Position numbers and translations under genes: made by a program. The notes below the pieces were generated by a model. That model was not told the DNA's origin. It made no database searches and saw only the letters and a list, made by a program, of their open reading frames with translations. From Sphingomonadales bacterium (GTDB taxonomy: Bacteria > Pseudomonadota > Alphaproteobacteria > Sphingomonadales > Sphingomonadaceae), in assembly GCA_018971065.1 (NCBI GenBank), contig JAGWVC010000082.1:1-17494 (forward strand): a stretch of DNA of 17,494 bases, in the 5' to 3' direction. Each line of letters starts with the position of its first letter. Position 1 is the stretch's first letter. Positions 7,514 to 15,061 of the stretch are shown piece after piece.

Positions 7514-8152
7514 ATGTCCGTGCCTGAGTGCCTCCCCTGCCCCGGCCGTCGCGAAGCCAATCGGCTGTCGCGGCGCGAGGCGATTCTGGACGTGGCGCAG
7601 GCCTCGTTCCTGGAACGCGGCTATGCGGCGACCACGATGTCTGCAATCGCTGCGCAGCTTGGCGGTTCCAAGGGAACGCTGTGGAGCTATTTTGCAGCTA
7701 AGGACCTGCTGTTCGAGGCGGTTCTGGACCGGGCAACGGTGCAGTTCCAGGCGCGGATCACGCAGGCGCTGAACCCGCGCGACGGGCTGTCCGAAAGCCT
7801 GCACGCGTTTGCCCGGCAGTTTCTGGAGCGGATCACCGCACCCGATGCCATCGCGCTGTACCGGCTGGTGATCGGCGAGGCGCGGCGGTTTCCGGAGACC
7901 GGGCGCATCTTCCACGAGCGCGCGCCGGGGCGGACGCGGCAGACGCTGGCCACCTATCTGGAAGCGGCGATGGCGCGCGGGCAGTTGCGCGCCGGCGACG
8001 CGATGGGCGCCAGCCGCCAGTTGATGAGCCTGTGCATGGGCGGCTGCCATCAGCAACTGCTGCTGGGGCTGATCGACAAGGCGCCGAAGCGGGCAATTGC
8101 CGAGGAAGCGGAACTGGCGGTGGACAGTTTCCTGCGGGCTTATGCGGTTTGA
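7514..8152 (+). CDS. TetR/AcrR-family repressor, probable regulator of the efflux pump and TauD operon
   Basis: A 212-residue transcription factor. Seen: the N-terminal TetR helix-turn-helix, REAILDVAQASFLERGYAATTMSAIAAQLGGSKGTLWSYFAAKDLLFEAV (recognition part about 40-60), followed by a helical ligand domain of the AefR-like type (IALYRLVIGEARRFPETGRIFHERAPGR). The frame is open to 7442, but the ATG at 7514 follows the operator and promoter and gives a normal N terminus. The gene diverges from the pump operon, the usual layout for a local repressor whose ligand is also a pump substrate. Three matching inverted repeats (7431-7442, 7497-7508, 3128-3139) are its likely binding sites. It converges with the transglycosylase gene. 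Confidence 0.88.
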   Translation: MSVPECLPCPGRREANRLSRREAILDVAQASFLERGYAATTMSAIAAQLGGSKGTLWSYFAAKDLLFEAVLDRATVQFQARITQALNPRDGLSESLHAFARQFLERITAPDAIALYRLVIGEARRFPETGRIFHERAPGRTRQTLATYLEAAMARGQLRAGDAMGASRQLMSLCMGGCHQQLLLGLIDKAPKRAIAEEAELAVDSFLRAYAV

Positions 8153-8180
8153 AGATTGGCGCTGTGACGCAAGAAGGACG

Positions 8181-8201
8181 GTGCTTCGACAGGCTCAGCA
8201 C
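8181..8201. repeat. GCTTCGACAGGCTCAGC-type short intergenic repeat, possible bidirectional terminator
   Basis: GTGCTTCGACAGGCTCAGCAC has inverted ends GTGCT/AGCAC around an 11-base centre, and lies in the 81-bp gap between the convergent tetR and transglycosylase genes. From memory, near-identical elements recur between genes in many sphingomonad genomes, often at convergent gene ends. Only one copy occurs in this window, so repetition cannot be shown here. A terminator role is inferred from its place and hairpin potential. Confidence 0.6.
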
Positions 8202-8233
8202 GGACGGATTCTGGTGCGGCCTCGCCTTTCGGT

Positions 8234-10207
8234 TCAACCAGGGGTTTGTTTGCCGAGGTAGTGGCTGAGCGGGTTGGGGCCTTTGTAGTGCGCCTTGTCC
8301 GGGTACAGTGCCTCGTAGACAACCGCATTTTCAAGGACATGGGCGACATAGCCGCGAGTCTCTGTGAAGGGGATGCGTTCGATCCAGTCGATCCAGTCGC
8401 GGGTGACGCGCGGGTCGCCAAGATCGCGCAGCCACTTGTTCACGTTGCCCGGCCCCGCGTTGTAGGCCGCGATAGCGAGCGGATAAGACCCGCCGTAGAC
8501 GGTCATAAGGTGCGCGAACAGCGAATCGCCGAGGTTGATGTTGTAGAGCGGATCGTGCGTCAGCGCGGCGTAGTCGTAAGGCAGGCCCAGCTTGCGCGCC
8601 TGCCCCTGCGCGGTGCCGGGCATCAACTGCATGAGCCCGCGCGCGCCCGAGCGGCTGACGGCTTCGGGCGAGAACTGGCTTTCCTGGCGGCTGATGGCGT
8701 GAACCACCGTCCAGTCGGTGCCGATGGGATTGGGGATCAGCGGGAAAGAGACGCTGCGGAACGTGGACAGGCGGTCATTGGTGGCGGCCTGGCCGAGGAT
8801 GACGCCGAGATCGCGGCGGCCGAGGCTGCGGGCGAGATCGGCGACGAGGACATAATCGCTTTCGGTCTCGGCGCGATCGGACAGCGCGCGGAAGAAGCGC
8901 ACGGCGGTCTGCCAGTCCGAACCGCGGGCAACTTCGCGAACCGCCTGGGTGAGCGGCCGGGCTTGGAAGTCCGCGCGCTGCTGCGCGGTGGGCTGCGGGT
9001 GCGCGGGATCGGCCAGCGGCGGCAGCGGGCGGCCAAGGCGTTCGAGCGCGAGCATTCCCGCGTACTGGTCCGGATAGGCGGCGGCCTGTTCGAACCATTG
9101 CGCGGCATCGGCGGTGCGGCCGGCCTGCGCCAGCGCGCGGCCGGCCCAATAGTAGCCCTTGGCGCGGGTCTGCGGGGTGCGGGCGGCCTGGGCATAGCGC
9201 ACGAACAGCGGCGCGGCGCGGGCGGGATCGTGCAGGACCCACAGCGCCGAGGTGCCGCCGAGCCACATCAGCGAGGTATAATCGTCGCGGATCGGGAAGA
9301 TCAGGCGCGGGATATTGGTGCCGGGGGGCAGTGCGTCGTCGATGTGTTCGGCGATGCGGACGGCATCCGAGGTGGAGGCATCGCGGGCAACGGCAAGTTG
9401 CAGGTTGATCCACTTGCGCGCATCGAGCGGGGGCTGGCCGAGCGCGGGGCGCGCGGCGAGCAGCCCGGCGGCGGCATAGCCCTGTCCCGACTGGTAGAGC
9501 TTGCGGGCGCGGGTGTAGAGATAGCCGGGATCGGCCAGCGTGGTGGGATCGAACGAGGCGGCGTTGGCGGCCGGATCGCCGCCCTTCAGCAGATCGAGCC
9601 GGGCCAGCAGCGGCGCGCGGCCGGCGGCGGACAGCGGCGCGGACGGGTTGGCGGCCATGCGGGTGGCCTGGGCGGTGTTGCCATCCCACAGCAGCGCGTT
9701 GAGCCGGGCATCGTGATCGGCCGGGGTGAAGGTGCTGTAGTAGCGGGCGAGCAGCGTCGCCTCGGCCGAATCGGACATCGAGCCGCCGCGCCAGGCGGCG
9801 CGGGCGACGTCGGTCGATTCGGGGCGGGCGAAGGCGGCCAGCGCCAGCGCGTATTGCGCGCGGGCGGGGTTGGTGAGCGGCGGATAGCGATCGAAGAAGG
9901 CGACGAGGCGTGCCGGTTCGACCGGGGCGGTATCAAGCGACTTCTCGGCGGCGAGGCGCAGCTTGCTCTCGTCCGGGAAGCCCGGATAGGCGAGCAGGAA
10001 GCCCGCGTAATCGGCAAAGCTCCACGCGGACTGGATGGTCAGATCGCGCCAGCGGGCGATGGCCGAGGCGATCTGGCCGGGCTGCGACGCGATCAATTGC
10101 GCGCGGGCGCGATCCCACTCCGCACCGTCCTGGCACTGGGCCGGGGCGGACAGGCAGACGAGGCCAAGCAGAAACAGCGATGCCAACTTGCGATGCATGC
10201 TGGACAT
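8234..10207 (-). CDS. slt: Secreted soluble lytic murein transglycosylase (Slt70 type)
   Basis: A 657-residue periplasmic enzyme that cleaves the MurNAc-GlcNAc bond of peptidoglycan, forming 1,6-anhydroMurNAc ends. Seen: a signal peptide (KLASLFLLGLVCLSAPAQC), a long helical superhelix domain with Ala-rich repeat-like helices up to about residue 490, and a C-terminal goose-lysozyme-like SLT domain with catalytic E509 in SRQESQF, the motif ARGLMQLMPGTA and AAYNAGPGNVNKW. The length equals that of Slt70-like proteins. The ATG at 10207 is chosen because AAGGAG lies about 12 bases upstream; an ATG 9 bp further on is possible. It diverges from dapA, which makes a peptidoglycan precursor, an arrangement I recall from other alphaproteobacteria. 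Confidence 0.93.
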   Translation of the reverse strand: MSSMHRKLASLFLLGLVCLSAPAQCQDGAEWDRARAQLIASQPGQIASAIARWRDLTIQSAWSFADYAGFLLAYPGFPDESKLRLAAEKSLDTAPVEPARLVAFFDRYPPLTNPARAQYALALAAFARPESTDVARAAWRGGSMSDSAEATLLARYYSTFTPADHDARLNALLWDGNTAQATRMAANPSAPLSAAGRAPLLARLDLLKGGDPAANAASFDPTTLADPGYLYTRARKLYQSGQGYAAAGLLAARPALGQPPLDARKWINLQLAVARDASTSDAVRIAEHIDDALPPGTNIPRLIFPIRDDYTSLMWLGGTSALWVLHDPARAAPLFVRYAQAARTPQTRAKGYYWAGRALAQAGRTADAAQWFEQAAAYPDQYAGMLALERLGRPLPPLADPAHPQPTAQQRADFQARPLTQAVREVARGSDWQTAVRFFRALSDRAETESDYVLVADLARSLGRRDLGVILGQAATNDRLSTFRSVSFPLIPNPIGTDWTVVHAISRQESQFSPEAVSRSGARGLMQLMPGTAQGQARKLGLPYDYAALTHDPLYNINLGDSLFAHLMTVYGGSYPLAIAAYNAGPGNVNKWLRDLGDPRVTRDWIDWIERIPFTETRGYVAHVLENAVVYEALYPDKAHYKGPNPLSHYLGKQTPG

Positions 10208-10314
10208 AAAGGCCTACGGCTCCTTATCAGGCAATGAACAGGACAGCAGGCGGTGGGGGGCCATCCGATTGAACGGGTAGCCCATGCCACGAACCGAAGG
10301 ACAGGACAAAAGAG

Positions 10315-11196
10315 ATGTTTTCCGGATCAATTCCGGCGCTGGTGACGCCGTTTCGCGACGGGGCGTTCGACGAGGCCGCGTTTCGCAAGCTGGTGGACTG
10401 GCAGATCGAGCAGGGATCGAGCGCGCTGGTGCCGTGCGGCACCACCGGCGAGAATTCGACGCTGTCGAACGCCGAGCATCACCGCGTGATCGAGGTGTGC
10501 ATCGAGCAGGCGGCGGGGCGCGTGCCGGTGATTGCCGGCTGCGGCAGCAACGACACGCAGAACGCACTGCTGCACATGAACTTCTCGAAGAAGTGCGGCG
10601 CGGCGGCGGCGCTGGTGGTGGCGCCCTATTACAACCGGCCCAGCCAGGCCGGGCTGCTGGCGCATTTCGGCTATCTGGCCGAGCATAACGACCTGCCGAT
10701 CATCCTGTACAACGTGCCGGGGCGGACGGTGACCGACCTGAAGCCCGAGACGGTGTGCGAGCTGGCGAATCGCTATCCGAACACCTTCGTGGGCATCAAG
10801 GACGCCAGCGGCGATCTTTCCCGCGTGACCGACCACCGCATGGGCATCAGGCAAGCGTTCGCGCAGCTTTCGGGCGATGACGAACTGGCGCTGCCGTTCA
10901 ACGCGGCGGGCGGCGTGGGCTGCATCTCGGTGACGGCGAACGTGGCGCCGAAGCTGTGCGCGGACTTTCAGGCGGCGTGCAAGGCCAACGACCTGAAGCT
11001 GGCGCGCGAACTGAACGACCGGCTCTATCCGCTGCATTACGCGATGTTCGAGGACGCTTCGCCGGGGCCGTGCAAGTATGCGATGACCCGACTGCACGAC
11101 TGGTTCCCCGAGGACCTGCGGCTGCCGCTGGTGGCTTGCAACGAGGCGACGCGCCGGTCGGTGGACGCGGCGCTGGTTCACGCCGGGCTGGTGTGA
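10315..11196 (+). CDS. dapA: 4-hydroxy-tetrahydrodipicolinate synthase
   Basis: A 293-residue cytosolic TIM-barrel aldolase. It condenses pyruvate with aspartate semialdehyde, the first step committed to meso-diaminopimelate and lysine. Seen: CGTTGENSTL with T43 and T44, YYNRPSQ with Y106, LYNVPGRT with Y132 and R137, and the Schiff-base lysine K162 in GIKDASGDL; these match the E. coli active-site residues within one position. Length is that of the family. The start follows AAGAG and AGGACA elements closely. It stands alone as a transcript between the divergent transglycosylase gene and a hairpin at 11201-11221. The intact catalytic set supports true DapA rather than another N-acetylneuraminate-lyase relative. 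Confidence 0.95.
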   Translation: MFSGSIPALVTPFRDGAFDEAAFRKLVDWQIEQGSSALVPCGTTGENSTLSNAEHHRVIEVCIEQAAGRVPVIAGCGSNDTQNALLHMNFSKKCGAAAALVVAPYYNRPSQAGLLAHFGYLAEHNDLPIILYNVPGRTVTDLKPETVCELANRYPNTFVGIKDASGDLSRVTDHRMGIRQAFAQLSGDDELALPFNAAGGVGCISVTANVAPKLCADFQAACKANDLKLARELNDRLYPLHYAMFEDASPGPCKYAMTRLHDWFPEDLRLPLVACNEATRRSVDAALVHAGLV

Positions 11197-11200
11197 CGGC

Positions 11201-11221
11201 GCGGGCGCAATGATCGCCCGC
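11201..11221 (+). terminator. Hairpin after dapA, probable terminator
   Basis: GCGGGCG (11201-11207) and CGCCCGC (11215-11221) form a perfect 7-bp GC-only stem with a 7-base loop, starting 5 bp after the dapA stop. Only two T residues follow, so it is not a classical intrinsic terminator; it may work with Rho or as an mRNA end stabiliser. Confidence 0.5.
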
Positions 11222-11341
11222 TTCCCCGCGCAAGGAATGATGAAGCCGCAACGATCGCCGCGTCGATCGCGGGCGCTCTTGCCTCGCGCCTAATCATGCC
11301 ACATTGTCCATTTGTGCAGTGACACCAATGGGAGAGCAGTG

Positions 11342-11794
11342 ATGGCGATCGATCGGGCAGCAGCGCTGAAGGCGCGTGAGGAAGCGCGGGCCAAGGCCGA
11401 GCCGCTGGCGGCGAAAGTATTCCGCTACAACGAGTTGATCGAGCAGGTTGTCCACGCCGCGAAGCAGCCGGACTTCACCCCCGACGCGTGGAAGGCGCTG
11501 GAGGAAGTGATCGATCCGGCGGCGTTCGAGCGGGTGGGCAATTACAAGGAAGTGATGGACTGGCAGGCCTATATCGGGATGCTGACCGCCTGGGGCACCA
11601 CCACCGAGTTCTGGAGCAATTTTCGCCGCATCAGCGAATCGGGCAATTGCGTGTTTCTGGAACTGGAGGAGCACAACACCCCGAAAGACGGCAAGGAAAG
11701 CGTGGTGAATTCACTTTCCTTGTACGAATTCGACATCAATGGCCGCATCATTCATCTCGACATCTATCTGCAGATCGCCCCTGAAGGCGGCTGA
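11342..11794 (+). CDS. Probable NTF2-like/SnoaL-like protein
   Basis: A 150-residue protein with no named relative that I recognise for certain. The pattern fits the NTF2 fold: two N-terminal helices (AKVFRYNELIEQVVHAA), a region with acidic and aromatic residues (EEVIDPAAFERV), a helix MDWQAYIGMLTAWG, and beta strands CVFLELEEHNT, SVVNSLSLYEFDINGRIIHLDIYLQIA, the last showing the family's F/Y-D-x-NGRI-x-x-LDIY ending. Such proteins serve as small isomerases, dehydratases or ligand-binding proteins. The ATG at 11342 has GGGAGAG 5 bases upstream. It follows dapA after 145 bp and is closed by a good terminator, so it is likely a one-gene unit next to the TetR and Rieske genes. Function unknown. 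Confidence 0.7.
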   Translation: MAIDRAAALKAREEARAKAEPLAAKVFRYNELIEQVVHAAKQPDFTPDAWKALEEVIDPAAFERVGNYKEVMDWQAYIGMLTAWGTTTEFWSNFRRISESGNCVFLELEEHNTPKDGKESVVNSLSLYEFDINGRIIHLDIYLQIAPEGG

Positions 11795-11806
11795 AGCGGG
11801 GGCGTT

Positions 11807-11839
11807 GCCGGGCGATACTGTTCCGGCCCGGCCATTTTT
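11807..11839 (+). terminator. Intrinsic terminator of the NTF2-like gene
   Basis: GCCGGGC (11807-11813) pairs with GCCCGGC (11826-11832) as a 7-bp GC stem around a 12-base loop. CA and then five T residues (11835-11839) follow. It starts 12 bp after the stop codon. Confidence 0.65.
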
Positions 11840-11964
11840 GTAAAAAATTGTCACGCAATTGCCGGAATTACGGAGGAATCGACAATTCCCGCCAAGGTTT
11901 TGCTCGACTTGGCGCAAAAGGACTGACAGTTCCTGATGAACGAAATCCTGGGGCACCCGCCACG

Positions 11965-11978
11965 CACGACCGGTCGTG
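11965..11978. promoter_or_regulatory. Perfect 14-bp palindrome upstream of a tetR gene, candidate operator
   Basis: CACGACCGGTCGTG is fully self-complementary. It lies 24 bp before the ATG of the TetR gene at 12003, outside any accepted coding frame. TetR proteins often bind palindromes of this size near their own start. No second copy was found by eye upstream of the Rieske gene, so if it is a binding site it would serve autoregulation first. Confidence 0.45.
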
Positions 11979-12002
11979 GCGGTCCTCCGGGCCAGGGGTC
12001 AC

Positions 12003-12602
12003 ATGCACGATTCGAGTCAAAGCGAGCGCCGGCGGCGCAATCGAAATTTCGAAGATACCCACCGGGTGCTGATCGAAAAGGCGGTGGAACTGCTGAGCGA
12101 ACTGGGCACCGAGGCCTTGTCGATCTCGGCGCTGGCGCGCGAATCCGGGATCAACCGCTCCACCGTCTATTACCATTTCGAAAGTCGCGAGGCGCTGATC
12201 GAGGCGGTGCGCCGCTGGTCGTCGGACCAGATCGCGGCCGGGTTCAATCCGCAGGTCAGCCAGGGCGAGCGGGTCAGCCGGATCACCGGGTTCGTGCTGT
12301 CGAACCCCGAAGTGACCAAGCTGTGGATCGAGGATTTCATCGCGCCGGGCGACATTCGCGAGCGCTACCCGATGTGGGACGCGATCGTTTCGGGCGTGGC
12401 CCGGCAGTTCGCCGACGAGGGCCAGGATGCCGCCGATGCCGAGGTGTTCTGCACCATCCTGCTGACCGGGGCGCTGATCGGCCCGCGCGTCTATCGCAAC
12501 TCGGTGCGGCCGGACGAGGACTTCGCCACGCTGGTCGATCGCTTCAGTCGCGAGCAGATGCGGTTGCTGCGCGCCTATGGCCTGTTGAGCGACGGGGCGT
12601 GA
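12003..12602 (+). CDS. TetR-family transcriptional regulator (second of three)
   Basis: A 199-residue regulator. Seen: a basic N terminus (ERRRRNRN), then the TetR DNA-binding domain, LIEKAVELLSELGTEALSISALARESGINRSTVYYHFESREALIEAV, with the recognition helix at about 51-58 (NRSTVYYH). The C-terminal half is helical (VTKLWIEDFIAPGDIRERYPMW and onward) and is the likely ligand and dimer domain. A GTG at 11976 is also in frame but would overlap the palindrome at 11965-11978. The ATG at 12003, with a purine-rich AGGGG upstream, is preferred. It precedes the Rieske oxygenase gene by 176 bp on the same strand and is its most likely local regulator; the effector is unknown. Confidence 0.85.
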   Translation: MHDSSQSERRRRNRNFEDTHRVLIEKAVELLSELGTEALSISALARESGINRSTVYYHFESREALIEAVRRWSSDQIAAGFNPQVSQGERVSRITGFVLSNPEVTKLWIEDFIAPGDIRERYPMWDAIVSGVARQFADEGQDAADAEVFCTILLTGALIGPRVYRNSVRPDEDFATLVDRFSREQMRLLRAYGLLSDGA

Positions 12603-12778
12603 GGGCCGAAAGTTAGGACGAAACCGGCCCTGAATTCCTAAAATTCCGACAGCCTGCCGGAAATCGCTGTGGCGATGGCGCAAACGTGTCGCAATTGCGG
12701 TTTTGGGGTATCGTGCGGGCAGAGCCGGACCGCCCTTCCCCACAGCCATGACCGGGCGGCCGCATCGGGAGAACCGCT

Positions 12779-13978
12779 GTGAACGTCCATGCGCCCACTT
12801 ACGTGCCGCCTTCGCGCGATGACCTTTCGTGGCTGGGCACCCGGCCGATTCCGGCGGCGCCCTATTACGATCCAGCCTGGTATGCCGACGAGATCGAGGC
12901 GATCTTCAAGCGCAACTGGATCATGGTGGGCCATGTCTGCGAACTGGCAGAGCCGGATGCGTTCATCCGCCGCGAGCTGGAGTTCGCGCGGGCATCGCTG
13001 CTGATCACGCGCGGGGCGGATGGCGCGATCCGCGCGTTCCACAATGCCTGCACGCACCGTGGCACCCAGTTGGTGACCGACGACACCGAAGGCCGGGCGC
13101 GCAAGTTCAGTTGCAAGTACCACATGTGGACGTTCGCCAATGACGGGCAACTGCTGAGCGCGCCCGATTTCGCGCAGTTCCATGTCGAGAAAGGCGCCTG
13201 CGCGCTGAAGCAGGTGCATTGCGAGGTGGTGGCCGGGCTGATCTTCGTGAACCTGCGCAAGGGGCCGGTGGAGGGCCTGCGCGAATGGCTGGGCGAACTG
13301 GCGCCGCAACTGGAAGCACTGCCGGTGGCAAGCGCCACGCACCTGACCGAATATGTCTATGACATCGATGCCAACTGGAAGCTGACGTACGACAACTTCC
13401 AGGAGAACTATCACCTGCGGTTCATTCACACCCGCACCGGCGCGGCCGGTCTGGGTGGCGATAATCCGTTCGGCTATCCCACCGAATACGGGTTCTTCGG
13501 GCCGCACCGCACCCAGGCGATCTGGGATAACCCGCAGCCGGGCATCCTGCCGTTCCAGGGTTTTGCCTATGGCCGGGTGGCGCGGGCGCTGATCGATCGC
13601 GGCATCCACCCCACCGGGCCGAAGAAGTATTTCGCGCTGTTTCCCAGCATGTTCCTGTTCGGATCGTCGCAGCAGCCGTTCAGCCACCAGGTCTATCCAA
13701 TGGGGCCGGAGAAATCGCGCGGGGTGTTCCGGCTGTACTGGAACGGTGCCGATGCCAACCCCAGCGAACGGTTCGCGCGCGAATTCTCGTCGATGGGGCT
13801 GCGCGACATCCATTCCGAGGATCGCGCGGTGATCCTGGCCGGGCAGCGCGGGCTGGCCAGCGGGGCGCTGGAGCACATTCACTACCAGACGCAGGAATCG
13901 CTGTGCCGGCACCTGTTCAACGAGGTGGAGGCGCGGGTCATGGCCTATCGGGCCGAGCGTGCGGGAGACGGGGCATGA
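12779..13978 (+). CDS. Rieske non-haem iron aromatic ring-hydroxylating oxygenase, alpha subunit
   Basis: A 399-residue terminal oxygenase. Seen: the Rieske [2Fe-2S] ligands in ACTHRG (C91, H93) and SCKYHMW (C112, H115). The catalytic domain holds NFQENYHLRFIHTRT with iron ligands H212 and H217, and the distal acid is probably D348 in HSEDRAV. Such enzymes use electrons from a reductase, often through a ferredoxin, to mono- or dihydroxylate or demethylate aromatic and other hydrophobic compounds. The substrate cannot be inferred. The start is GTG, preceded by GGGAGAA at about 6 bases. The stop overlaps the next gene's ATG by 4 bp. No reductase, ferredoxin or typical beta subunit is nearby, so electron partners must be encoded elsewhere. 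Length suits the alpha-only type of oxygenase. Confidence 0.92.
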   Translation: MNVHAPTYVPPSRDDLSWLGTRPIPAAPYYDPAWYADEIEAIFKRNWIMVGHVCELAEPDAFIRRELEFARASLLITRGADGAIRAFHNACTHRGTQLVTDDTEGRARKFSCKYHMWTFANDGQLLSAPDFAQFHVEKGACALKQVHCEVVAGLIFVNLRKGPVEGLREWLGELAPQLEALPVASATHLTEYVYDIDANWKLTYDNFQENYHLRFIHTRTGAAGLGGDNPFGYPTEYGFFGPHRTQAIWDNPQPGILPFQGFAYGRVARALIDRGIHPTGPKKYFALFPSMFLFGSSQQPFSHQVYPMGPEKSRGVFRLYWNGADANPSERFAREFSSMGLRDIHSEDRAVILAGQRGLASGALEHIHYQTQESLCRHLFNEVEARVMAYRAERAGDGA

Positions 13979-14325
13979 GCGCGCTGTTGCCGGCGGCCTT
14001 CGCCGAACTGGAACCGTTCGTGGCGCACTGGGCGGGGGCAAGCACCGCCGCGCGGGCGCAGGCGCGGAACGACGCGGGGCCCGAAGGCTGCGCGGCGTTC
14101 ATGGCGGCGGGTTTCCCGCGCGCCGCGGAAGCGCTGGATTACCTGGATGCCAAGGGCTTTGCCGGGTTCGACGCCGCCGACGAGCGGCTGATGACGCTGA
14201 TGCTGGGGCTGACTCACGCCGCGCTGGGCGCCGAACTGCTGGGGCCGGATGAGGTGAAGCACGCGCTGGACCGGCCGGCGATGCGGATTCAGCGCTCTCC
14301 GGCGGATGCGGCGCCGGCGGTTTAG
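13975..14325 (+). CDS. Small protein of unknown function coupled to the Rieske oxygenase
   Basis: A 116-residue protein that I do not recognise. Its ATG overlaps the Rieske gene stop (ATGA), so the two are probably translated together. Composition is Ala-rich and helical with amphipathic segments: LPAAFAELEPFVAHWAG, CAAFMAAGFPRAAEALDYLDAKGFAGF, ERLMTLMLGLTHAALGAELLG, and a C-terminal KHALDRPAMRI. There are no membrane helices, signal peptide or metal-binding cysteine pairs, so it is neither a ferredoxin nor a normal 160-180-residue NTF2-fold beta subunit. The frame is open from 13903, but the overlap start is preferred. The coupling suggests an accessory or stabilising partner of the oxygenase. 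This is inference from position only. Confidence 0.72.
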   Translation: MSALLPAAFAELEPFVAHWAGASTAARAQARNDAGPEGCAAFMAAGFPRAAEALDYLDAKGFAGFDAADERLMTLMLGLTHAALGAELLGPDEVKHALDRPAMRIQRSPADAAPAV

Positions 14326-14368
14326 CGCAGTTTTCCCCGCTGGACATGCGGACAGCACGGCGCGCGCA

Positions 14369-14398
14369 TTGCCCGGAAGCGATTGACGCGCCTATAGA
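14369..14398 (+). promoter_or_regulatory. Putative sigma-70-type promoter of the third tetR gene
   Basis: TTGCCC (14369-14374) and TATAGA (14393-14398) are 18 bases apart, each matching consensus at four of six positions. The -10 is 31 bp before the ATG at 14430. Prediction only. Confidence 0.35.
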
Positions 14399-14429
14399 CC
14401 ACGCGGGAATTGTTCCCCGGGGCGCAGGA

Positions 14430-15053
14430 ATGGCAACTTCCAATCGCAGGATCGGCACCGAGGGATCGGCGACGCGCGCGCTGATCCTGGACACGGCCGA
14501 AGCGGTGATCCGCGACGAGGGCTATGCCGCCGCCAGCACGCGCCGGGTGGCGACGCGCGCGGGGCTGAAGCCCAGCCTGGTGCATTACTATTTCCCGACC
14601 ACCGACGACCTGCTGCTGGCGGTGAACCAGAAGGGCGCCGAGGCAAGCGCGCGGGCCATCGACTCGGCGCTGGCGGCGGACGACCCGATGCGGGCGCTGT
14701 GGCTGATGCATGCCGATTCGGCGCGCAACGCGCTGGCCTATGAGTTCATCGCCCTGTCCAACCATCGCAAGAGCCTGCGCGCCGTCATCGCCGAGCATTC
14801 GGAGAAGATGCGGGCACGGCAGGTGGAGGTGCTGGGACGGCTGTTCGGCGACGGACTGGCGGCGGAAGGGTTGACGCCGGCGGGGCTGTCGGTGGTGCTG
14901 GCCGGGATCGGCCGCGTGCTGGCCACCGAAGGCGCGCTGGGGATCACCGCCGGGCATGACGACGCGCGGGCGTTCGTGGACCGCTGGTTGAGCGGGCTTT
15001 CCGGCCGAGTTGCGCAGAATCAAGGCGAAAAGGTTTCGTCCGGACAAGAGTGA
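14430..15053 (+). CDS. TetR-family transcriptional regulator (third of three)
   Basis: A 207-residue regulator. Seen: TRALILDTAEAVIRDEGYAAASTRRVATRAGLKPSLVHYYFPTTDDLLLAV, a clear TetR DNA-binding domain with the recognition helix at about 47-54 (KPSLVHYY). The C-terminal domain is helical and contains RNALAYEFIALSNHRKSLRAVIAEHSEKMRARQ. The frame opens at 14346; the ATG at 14430 is chosen because it gives a normal N terminus and follows GCAGGA and a TATAGA -10 box. The TauD-type dioxygenase gene begins 54 bp after its stop on the same strand, with a hairpin between them, so the regulator probably controls that gene and may be partly co-transcribed with it. Confidence 0.85.
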   Translation: MATSNRRIGTEGSATRALILDTAEAVIRDEGYAAASTRRVATRAGLKPSLVHYYFPTTDDLLLAVNQKGAEASARAIDSALAADDPMRALWLMHADSARNALAYEFIALSNHRKSLRAVIAEHSEKMRARQVEVLGRLFGDGLAAEGLTPAGLSVVLAGIGRVLATEGALGITAGHDDARAFVDRWLSGLSGRVAQNQGEKVSSGQE

Positions 15054-15061
15054 CATCCGTG

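Noticed and set aside
8246..10237. Plus-strand open frame of 663 codons opposite the lytic transglycosylase
   Set aside because: Gly/Ala/Arg-rich shadow reading; the minus strand has a signal peptide and complete SLT motifs.
12663..12676. Small inverted repeat ATCGC-TGTG-GCGAT between the second tetR gene and the Rieske gene
   Set aside because: Five-bp arms are common in GC-rich DNA, and no promoter of useful quality is nearby. Noted but not called.
12877..12887. CCTGGTATGCC inside the Rieske gene, identical to half of the pump operator with its flank
   Set aside because: It encodes AWYA in frame and lacks the TACCA half on the left (TCCAG instead), so it is most likely chance.
12638..14041. 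Minus-strand open frame of 467 codons opposite the Rieske gene
   Set aside because: Shadow of a gene with all Rieske and iron ligands on the plus strand.
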